This document shows positions 44,570-53,500 of a stretch of DNA of 64,000 bases, piece by piece. Under the pieces are notes generated by a model that ran no database searches, was not told the DNA's origin, and was given only the letters and a program-made list of their open reading frames with translations. The position numbers and the translations under genes were made by a program. Source of the stretch: Bacteroidota bacterium (GTDB taxonomy: Bacteria; Bacteroidota; Bacteroidia; Cytophagales; Cyclobacteriaceae); NCBI GenBank assembly GCA_018267135.1, contig JAFDZA010000018.1:1-64000 (forward strand). Direction: 5' to 3'. Positions within the stretch are counted from its first letter, which is position 1, and each line of letters starts with the position of its first letter.

Positions 44570-46150
44570 TCACTCTATGCCTGGTTGCTTCAATATAAAA
44601 CCGGTTTTCTTTTTTTCTTCTTCCACAATTTGTTTTACATCGGCCAATAATTTTTTGGCATCGTAAACGATGCCGTCTTTTACCGTGTACTTCACACCTC
44701 CTACGCGCACCGCTTTATTGTCATCGGTAAGTTTAATGGCACCTGTTCCGTACAGCACCTGAAGGTTTTCCAACGGATTTTGATCTACGATGGCAAAGTC
44801 GGCCAGTTTACCAATTTCTACCGACCCTAAATCTTTCTCTACACCTAAGGCTTGCGCTCCGTAAAGTGTAGCCGAGCGGATAATTTCTAATGGATGAAAG
44901 CCGGCTTCGCGCAGCAGTTCCATTTCGCGTACATACGAAAATCCATACAACTCAAAAATAAATCCGGAGTCGGTGCCCACTGTTACGCGCCCTCCGCGGT
45001 TTTTATATTCATTTACAAACTCCATCCAGAGTGTGTAGTTTTGGCGCCAGGCCACCTCCTGCTCGGTGCCCCAGTTAAACCAGTACGACCCGTGCGAAAT
45101 CCGGTTGGGCTGATAAAATTGCCAAAGTTGAGGTAAGGTGTATGTTTCGTGCCACTCTTGCCTGCGGGCGCGATGCAAGTCGCGGCTGGCTTCGTAAATA
45201 TTAAATGTTGGGTCAATGGTGAAATCTAATTTGATCAGATGATCCATCACTTCATTCCATTTTTCTGAGTAGGGTTTGGCCGCCTGCTTCCATAATTTCC
45301 CTGCTTCTTCAAACCGGTGTTGTTCATTGGAATAATTATAGTTCAGCGGATAGTTTTGGATGGTTTGATTTACCAGTAGCGCTTCGGGCAACCCATACCA
45401 GTGCTCCATGGAAGTGAGTCCGGCTTCGGCCGACTTTACCACATTCCATCGGGCTACATCCATTTGGGCATGGTGGCATGCCGAACGCAACCCCAGTCGT
45501 TTGTTCTCGCGAAGTGCGGCATCCATTACCTCGGGTGCTGCCCCAAAAAATTTAATACCATCGGCTCCTTTCAGTTTATTATCGTTTACCCAAGCTCTCG
45601 CCTGGTCTGGAGTGCTGATGGGAGTCTTGCTGCCCATTCCGAAAAAAGAATAAGCTTTAATGCGGGGAGCCGTAATCAAATTTTTTTCGCTCTTTGCCTT
45701 TTGATCTAAAACCCAATCTAACCCATTGCCACAGCCGGGGTCGCGAATAGTTGTAATGCCGTGCGCCATCCACAGTTTAAAAACATATTCGGCATTGGGT
45801 GCTTGCCCGCCACCGATATGGCCGTGCATGTCTATAAAACCGGGCATTAGATACATACCTGAACAATCCAGTTCTTTGCCTCCGGGTTCAAGTTTAGGCC
45901 TGCGGTCTTCTTTAATGGAAACACCGGGATACCCCACTTGTCTGATTTCGGTAATTCTGTTTTGCCTCACTACAATATCAACCGGACCCATGGGGGGAGC
46001 CCCTGTACCGTTGATAAGCGTTACTCCGCGGATAACCAGCATCGGATAAGGACCGTCTCCTTCTTTTACCTCCGGAGCTTTTTTAACTTCTTGCTGTGCC
46101 CGCAATACGAACGAAATAACCAGCAGGAAAAGAACAAGTATATTTTTCAT
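44570..46150 (-). CDS. Exported metal-dependent amidohydrolase
   Basis: This 526-residue protein has a signal peptide (MKNILVLFLLVISFVLRAQ) and an amidohydrolase TIM barrel: MPGFIDMHGHIGG carries the HxH metal ligands (about 105-117), RSACHHAQMD provides a further His pair, and VTVGTDSGF the metal-binding Asp. A C-terminal beta segment (ADFAIVDQNPLENLQ) is typical of imidazolonepropionase/prolidase-like members. It acts in the periplasm; substrate not evident. The ATG at 46150 is preferred over 46201, since it begins the signal peptide. Confidence 0.88.
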   Translation of the reverse strand: MKNILVLFLLVISFVLRAQQEVKKAPEVKEGDGPYPMLVIRGVTLINGTGAPPMGPVDIVVRQNRITEIRQVGYPGVSIKEDRRPKLEPGGKELDCSGMYLMPGFIDMHGHIGGGQAPNAEYVFKLWMAHGITTIRDPGCGNGLDWVLDQKAKSEKNLITAPRIKAYSFFGMGSKTPISTPDQARAWVNDNKLKGADGIKFFGAAPEVMDAALRENKRLGLRSACHHAQMDVARWNVVKSAEAGLTSMEHWYGLPEALLVNQTIQNYPLNYNYSNEQHRFEEAGKLWKQAAKPYSEKWNEVMDHLIKLDFTIDPTFNIYEASRDLHRARRQEWHETYTLPQLWQFYQPNRISHGSYWFNWGTEQEVAWRQNYTLWMEFVNEYKNRGGRVTVGTDSGFIFELYGFSYVREMELLREAGFHPLEIIRSATLYGAQALGVEKDLGSVEIGKLADFAIVDQNPLENLQVLYGTGAIKLTDDNKAVRVGGVKYTVKDGIVYDAKKLLADVKQIVEEEKKKTGFILKQPGIE

Positions 46151-46241
46151 AAGAATAGGATTGGTATTGGTCAAAATAACAAATCTGAATTTAATTTTCA
46201 TTCCGTTTTTTTACCAACGGAATTTAATTTCCGCATTACTT

Positions 46242-46847
46242 TTAAAATAACCTCAGTTGCGATGGCAGCAGGTTAAATGATTTTCTGTGGTAAGGTGTAA
46301 TCCCTAATTTTTTTATTCCCTCGCGGTGCTGGCCGGTGGGGTAGCCCATATTGGTAGCCCACCCATAGCCGGGAAACTGTACAGCCAGCTTTTCCATCTG
46401 CTCATCGCGATGTGTTTTGGCCAACACCGAAGCGGCTGCTATGCTCAGGTAAGTGGCATCGCCTTTTACAATACACTTGAATTTAATTTCGTGGTAGGAG
46501 TTAAATCGGTTGCCGTCAATCAGAAGTAGTTGGGGGCGGATGGCTAACTGATCTAACGCCCGGTGCATGGCCAGAAACGAAGCATTGAGAATGTTTATTT
46601 CGTCTATTTCGGTATGACTTACCTCGGCTACGGCCCAGGCCAGTGCATCGCGTTTAATTTCGGCTTGCAGGGCTACCCTTTGTTCTTTACTCAGTTGTTT
46701 AGAATCGTTGAGTAATTGGTGCTTAAAAGTCTTAGGCAGAATAACTGCGGCCGCTACTACCGGGCCAGCCAAGCATCCGCGGCCGGCTTCATCACAACCG
46801 GCTTCAATAAGATCAGGTGTAAAGGATGATTGAAGCATCTGATCCAT
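46242..46847 (-). CDS. rnhB: Ribonuclease HII
   Basis: This 201-residue enzyme removes ribonucleotides from DNA and RNA of hybrids. Catalytic acids lie in GCDEAGRGCLAGPVVAAAVIL (Asp/Glu near 18-20), in LLIDGNRF (Asp near 109) and in DATYLSIAAASVLAKTHRD (Asp about 128). The C-terminal YGWATNMGYPTGQH motif is standard. Length normal. It starts 125 nt from the divergent NUDIX gene. Confidence 0.95.
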   Translation of the reverse strand: MDQMLQSSFTPDLIEAGCDEAGRGCLAGPVVAAAVILPKTFKHQLLNDSKQLSKEQRVALQAEIKRDALAWAVAEVSHTEIDEINILNASFLAMHRALDQLAIRPQLLLIDGNRFNSYHEIKFKCIVKGDATYLSIAAASVLAKTHRDEQMEKLAVQFPGYGWATNMGYPTGQHREGIKKLGITPYHRKSFNLLPSQLRLF

Positions 46848-46873
46848 TTAAAAATGTATTCATATTTCGCCTG

Positions 46874-46881
46874 TAAATTTG
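46874..46881 (+). promoter_or_regulatory. -7 box TAAATTTG upstream of the NUDIX gene
   Basis: TAAATTTG fits TAnnTTTG exactly. It lies 90 nt before the chosen start, so a leader of about 85 nt would result, or translation starts earlier than annotated. No convincing -33 TTG is seen. Confidence 0.3.
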
Positions 46882-46971
46882 AAATTTTACAGCGACATTT
46901 CAATCAAAATTATGCCTAGAGAACCCGACCCCAATCCGGGTTCAATTTCAATTTACCTTATCTTACATAAC

Positions 46972-47517
46972 ATGGAAAAGAAACCCTGGATCACCCTTTC
47001 GCAAGAAGATATTTATGAAAACCCATGGATAAAATTAGAAGAGCATCAGGTTATCAACCCCGGTGGAGGAAAAGGTATCTACGGAAAAGTGCATTATAAA
47101 AATAAAGCGATAGGTATTGTCGCCTTAGACGACCGGCAGCATATTTGGTTGGTAGGACAACACCGCTATGTGTTAAATGAATGGAGCTGGGAAATACCCG
47201 AGGGAGGAGGGCACCCGGAAAAAGATATTTTAGAATCGGCTCAGCGTGAGTTATTGGAAGAAACAGGGCTGCGTGCCACCCGCTGGAAAGAGATTTTAAA
47301 AACTCATTTATCTAATTCTGTATCAGACGAAGCCGGTTTCGTTTTTTTAGCTCAGGGGCTCCACGAAACTGACCATCAGCGCGAAGAAACCGAAGCCGAT
47401 ATGAAGATATGGAAACTCCCTTTCGCAGAAGCCCTGCAAATGGTGATGAACGGAAAAATTACCGACAGCCTCAGTATGATGGGCATTCTGAAAGTAGCTC
47501 GATTACTAAACCTCTAA
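46972..47517 (+). CDS. NUDIX hydrolase (ADP-ribose pyrophosphatase type)
   Basis: This 181-residue protein carries the Nudix box in GGGHPEKDILESAQRELLEE (around 84-103) and TGL thereafter, with preceding EIPEGGG. Such enzymes cleave nucleoside diphosphates linked to sugars, mainly ADP-ribose; the preference cannot be read. The ATG at 46972 fits the family; an upstream frame from 46879 would add an unmatched 31 residues. It converges with the giant repeat gene, whose stop lies 1 nt away. Confidence 0.88.
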   Translation: MEKKPWITLSQEDIYENPWIKLEEHQVINPGGGKGIYGKVHYKNKAIGIVALDDRQHIWLVGQHRYVLNEWSWEIPEGGGHPEKDILESAQRELLEETGLRATRWKEILKTHLSNSVSDEAGFVFLAQGLHETDHQREETEADMKIWKLPFAEALQMVMNGKITDSLSMMGILKVARLLNL

Positions 47518-47518
47518 T

Positions 47519-50500
47519 TTATTTTATTATGAGCCGCTGCACCTGCCCCGTGCTGGTACGCACCATATAAACTCCCGAACTTAAAGAAGACACATTCATC
47601 TGGCGCGCGTTGTTCACCGTTAACACCGGCTGCCCCAGTGCATCGTAGATAATGGCCGATCCGGAAAAATTAGAATTTAGATTTTCCGCAGACGATACCG
47701 GGTTAGGATACACGTTAAAAGAAAAGCCCGCTCCTTTATTTTCAATGAATGCAATACCCACCACCGTTTCATGCCGGTCAAAATCGGTTTGCTTTAACCG
47801 GTAGTATGATATTCCCGGCAACGGATTCTCATCTACGTAAGAATAATCTGTAGTTACAGATGTGGTGCCTGCGCCTTTTACGGTTGTTATTTGTTCAAAT
47901 ACATTTCCATCGGCCGAACGCTCCAATGTATAAAAGTCATTGTTCAGCTCAGACTCAGTTTCCCAAGCCAACTTAGCTACTCCATTATCCAATATTGCCT
48001 TAAAGTAACTTAATGTGATGGGGAGCGGATTAACCAACGAGGAGGAGGCCAATGCAAACGGACTAAATGAAGTAACTGCAGCTGAAGAAGTAACCGTGCC
48101 ATTGGTGGCATTGCCGGTTGTGCCTCCATTGCCATGGCTTACCCAATTGGTTAAGTTCCATCGTGCTACCAGCAACTTGGTAATGTCCGTAATATAGGGG
48201 CCGGAGCAATCAGGTGAATTCCAGCTAAGCGTTACCAACACATTGGATGCCCCAACGGTGCGGTTAAGTATCCAGTACTCGCAACTACTTACGGTTAAGA
48301 TAGGCGATTGATATGTTGCCGCGCCACCGAAAGCCTGTGCACCTCTAAAAAATTGAGCGGTAAAAGCATCTGTTATGGCAACCGGGGCACTCATGGCAAT
48401 AGAACGGTAAATTCCACCAGTACCGACCGGAAAAGTAAATGCCTGATTTCCGGTTTTACGAACCGGCCCATCTACATAACTGTTGTTGGATGCCCCGGAT
48501 GTGGTGGCATTATTCATAAAATTCAAATAGTTAGTGCTTGACGAAGTCAGCACTCCGGAAGTAAAGGTGGCACTCCCTCCTATGTTTACGATTGTATTTA
48601 GGTTGACGGTACCCCCGGAAGAGGTATTCATTACCATTGTGTTAAAGGTAGGTGCGGCTGCTCCGGTAATGGCAATCGTTTGTGTGCCTCCGCTTCCATT
48701 AAAAGTTATGCTGCCGCTATTAGCACCAAACACCATAGCCGAAGAAGAATTAACTGTAATATTGCCTGCATACGTTGTGGCGGAAGCATAAGCCGGTTGT
48801 ATCGTTCCGGCATTTTGATTGTAGATTACGTTATTGGTATATACATCGCCCGTAGTATTGGATAACCGAAATACACCAATGTTGGTGTTGTTAAAAGTGG
48901 TAACTCCGGCAAATGTATTTCCCCCGGTGCTGTTGTCAGTCGTGGTTCCTGTTTTAGTAAATGCGTTGACTCCATTAAAAGTGGCTCCATTCAAAAATAA
49001 TTGTGGCGAACTTACAGTCAGGTTTCCGTTCCATGTAGAAGAGGGGCCGGTAAAAAAGGAAGCGGTTCCTGTAAGCGTTATGTTTTGAGCAGTGGATCCG
49101 TTTTGTGTAAACCGTTGCAGCACAAGAGCACCTAACGTAAACCCTATACCACCTGCCGAAATCGTTTTGCCCGAGGCCAGGGCAGCAGTGCCGGCCACAT
49201 TCTCGCAGAAATAAACACCTGCTCCATTGGTAGAGTTAACAACGATATTTCCGTTAAACGCATTAGTGCCGATATAAGCTGCGCGCACATAAGAGGAGCC
49301 GGTGTTGTTCATGGTAACATTGCCATTGTACGTGCTGCCGGTGGTTAATTCTAAAAGCAAATCCTGGCTTCCACTATTGGTTAAGGTAGTAGCTCCATTA
49401 AAAGTGTTGTTGCCGTTGGTTCTTAACTGAGCCGATCCACTGTTAACAATGGTGGCCGTGGAGGTAAACGTGTTGTTGCCCGTCCCCGCATTATAGCCCG
49501 CTCCGTTTTTTTCGAGATAAGCCGTGCCGTTGTAAGTGGCCCCATCCATGTATAATTGAGGAGATACAAATGTTACATTTCCATTAAATACCGAACTGTT
49601 CCCTATACGAAACGATGCTGTACCGGTAAGAGTGAGGCTTTGTGCTGTAGCACCTAATTGGGTAAACTGATAAAATCGCAGTTCGCCCATTGAAAAACCG
49701 GTACCTCCAATCGTTATTGTTTTACCTGAAGCCATGGAAGAAGCACCTCCACCATTACCAAAATAGATGCCTATTCCATTATTGCTGTTAACCACTATAT
49801 TTCCATTAAACTGTGTACCCGAAGTAGTTTGCGACATAAGAATACCGGATGTACCGGTATTGGTAAGTGTTAAATTGTTATTGAATGTATCTAACCCTCC
49901 GCCAGCATTAATAAATTGCCCAGTACCTGAATTTGCAAATGCAGTAGTGAGATTAAAAATATTTCCCCCCAAGCTCGTATCGTTGGTAGCGCCTGTTTTA
50001 GTAATGCTGGCCGTGCCATTATACGTACAACCGTTTAAATTAATGGTAGGCGTTACAAACGTTATATTTCCATTAAACGTAGAAGCCGGGCCAACCGTAA
50101 GAGCCGCTACATTTGTTAAAGTAAGAGATTGCGCGGTGCCGCCCACTTGGGTAAACCGGGGCAAACTTAGTGTACCAAATGTAAAGCCAGTGCCGCCCAC
50201 TGAAATGGTTTTAGTATTGGCCAACGTTACCGTGCCGGTTCCTTGGTCGGAAAAATAAACCCCGGTTCCGCTGGTAGAATTAACAATAATGTTTCCATTA
50301 AATGAGTTGGCACCCATGTAAGCTGCGCGCACATAAGAGGATCCTGTGTTGTTCATGGTAACATCGCCATTGTAAGTGCTGCCGGTGGTTAATTCTAAAA
50401 GCAAATCTGCGCTCCCGCTATTGGTTAAGGTAGTTGTTCCATTAAACGTATTGTTGCCGTTGGTTCTTAACTGAGCCGACCCGCTGTTTACAATGGTGGT

Positions 50501-53500
50501 CGTGGAGGCAAACGTGTTATTGCCCGTCCCCGCATTATTGCCCGCTCCGTTTTTTTCGAGATAAGCCGTGCCATTATAATTACAACCACTCAGATAAAGT
50601 TGTGGAGCTACAAAATTAACATTGCCATTAAAGGTAGAAGCCGGGCCTATGGCAAGCGCTGCTACATTAGTCAGTGTAAGCGATTGCGGTGTGTTTCCTT
50701 GCTGGGTAAAACGGCTAAGGCTTAATAAGCCAAACGAAAAACCAGAACCCCCTGCCGAAATAGTTTTTCCAGAGGCCAGAATAGAGGTGGCCGGAGCCAT
50801 AGATGAAAAATAAACCCCGCCACCGGTAGTGCTGTTAACAATAATATTTCCGTTAAACTGATTATTGGCTGTGTTGTAGGCCAAATAAATTACATTGCTT
50901 CCGGTATTGGTAAACGTAGCATCGTTATTAAAAACATCGGCCGTTACATTTGCCGTGAGTAGATATCCGCTGCCCGAGCATACCAATGTACAGGTAGAAT
51001 TAAAGGTATTCCCTCCATTCCCCGCATTATTGGTAGCTCCGTTTTTTTCCAGATAGGCTGTACCGTTATATGTGCTGCCATGTAAGTAAAGTTGAGGAGC
51101 CACAAAGTTTACGTTCCCATTAAATATAGAGGATGGCCCTAAAGTTAAAATAGCAGTTCCTGTTAGGGTTAAATTTTGAGCCGTACCCCCCATCTGGTTA
51201 AAACGAATCAACTGAAGTTGCCCGGTGTTAAAACCGGTACCCCCCACTGAAATTGTTTTGCCATTGGCCAAAATAGATGTGCCCGCTGCACTGGCGGAAA
51301 AAGCAATTCCCGATCCACCCGTGCAATTCACCAAAATGTTGCCATTAAATTGATTCCCGGTAGAGTTGTAGGCCGGGTAGATTGCATTCGAACCTGTATT
51401 TGTAAAGGTTACATCGCCATTAAACACATCCGGAAATGTATTGCCCGTCAACAAATAGCCACTGCCCGAATCAACTATCGTTGTAACTCCCTGGAAAATA
51501 TTGTTTCCTGTACCGGCATCGTTGTTGGCTCCATTTTTTTCTATGTAGGCTGTGCCTTGGTACGTAGTGCCGTTAAGCAATACACGGGGTGCAATAAACG
51601 AAACATTTCCGCCTATTACCGAATTAGGACCCGCTGTTAAATTGGCCGAACCGGTCAGGGTTAAACTCATTGGGGCCGAGCCGTTTTGAGTAAAATTTGA
51701 AATACTTAACAAGCCGGAAGAATAGCCACTGCCGATAGAAATTGTGTGTGTGGCAGCCATGGTGGAAGTACCTCCGTTAGTGCCAAAATAAATGCCGGTG
51801 CCCGGGTTAGCTTGCGATACAATGACATTGCCATTAAACTGGGTACCCAATGCCGTGTAGGCTAAAAGGATCGTTGAGGACCCGGTGTTATTTACCGTAA
51901 GATCAGCATTAAAAATATCGGGCGATGTATTGGCCATGGCCACATAGCTGGTTCCTGAATTAACCAATGTGGTGGCCGAACTAAATGTATTCCCTCCACT
52001 GCTGGCATTATTTGTTGCCCCATTCTTTTCTATGTAGGCCGTGCCGTTATAGGTGCAGCCATTCAGATAAATTTGAGGAGCTACAAAGTTAACATTGCCT
52101 CCCAACGAAGAATTAGGCCCCACGGTAAGATTGGATGCGCCTGTAAATGAAGTAAGGGTTACGGCAGCCGTGCCTGCCTGCGTAAATCGTGCTAAACTCA
52201 GTGTTCCTCCCGTAAACCCGGCTCCCCCAATCAAAATTGTATTTCCCGAAGATAAAGTTGAACTGGCCGTAGCATTGACATTAAAAAAAATTCCGCTGGC
52301 GGCAGCGCTGTTATTAACCACAATGTTGCCGTTGTAGGTTGATGTACCGTTCGTGCCCATAACAATAGCCGTACCGGCATTGGTATTGGCTAAGTTAATT
52401 GTAGTTATCCCAGAAAAGGTAGCTGTACTGCCTGCGCCAGTTAAAGAACGAAGATTACTTTGAAGCGCCCCGTTATTATTAATCGTAAGATTCCCTCCGA
52501 ATGAAACATTGGTATTGGCCCCTTCCGTGATAAAAAACGACCATGGGTCTACCCCGCCCGATTTGTTGGAATTAAGAGTCAAGTCGGTGGCAAACGTAGT
52601 GGTTTGGCCAGCATGGTTATGGGCAAAATAGAACCGGTAGCTTCCCGTATTATTAAAAGTGGTAGCTGCGTTAAATTGATCGCTCGAACCATTCCCCAGA
52701 TAAAGTGCCCCGGAGCCACTGTTAGTAATAGTCGTAGTGCCGTTAAATATATTTCCTCCGGTGCCGGCATTGTCGGTGGCCCCATTTTTCTCAATGTAAG
52801 CCGTACCATTATAGGTAGCTCCACTTACAAATACCTGCGGAGAAATAAAATTAACATTGCCGTTAAAAGCAGAACTCGGCCCGATAGTAAGAGCTGCCGT
52901 ATTAGTCAGTGTAAGCGACTGGGCGGTACCTCCAAGTTGAGTAAATCTTGGCAGAAAGAGTGCGCCCAAAGTAAAACCCAGCCCACCTACTGAAATGGTT
53001 TTGCCCGTTGCCAACGTTACCGTGCCCGTTCCTTGTTCGGAAAAATAAACCCCGTTTCCACTCGTTGAATTAACAATGATATTGCCATTAAAAGCATTGC
53101 TGCCCATGTAAGCAACGCGCACGGAAGAAGAACCCGTGTTGTTCATGGTAACATCGCCATTGTAAGTGCTGCCGGTGGTTAATTCTAAAAGCAAATCAGC
53201 GCTCCCGCTATTGGTTAAGGTGGTGGTACCATTAAAGGTATTACTACCATTCGTTCTTAACTGGGCCGACCCGCTGTTTACAATGGTGGCCGTGGAGGCA
53301 AACGTATTGTTGCCCGTTCCTAAATTATAACCAGCACTGTTTTTTTCGAGATAAGCCGTGCCGTTGTAATTACCACCATTCAGGTAAAGCTGAGGAGCTA
53401 CAAAATTAACATTGCCATTAAAAACCGATCCTGGCCCCACTATTAACCCTGCCGTTCCGCTAAAGGTGTTAAGCGACTGGGCCGTACTCCCCAATTGCGT

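Noticed and set aside
49767..50258. 163-residue plus-strand frame inside the giant gene
   Set aside because: Opposite-strand shadow of a low-complexity repeat gene; repeats with identical start/stop spacing in other modules and no family-like features.
52604..52993. 129-residue plus-strand frame in the repeat region
   Set aside because: Another shadow of the giant gene, with no export signal or recognised motif.
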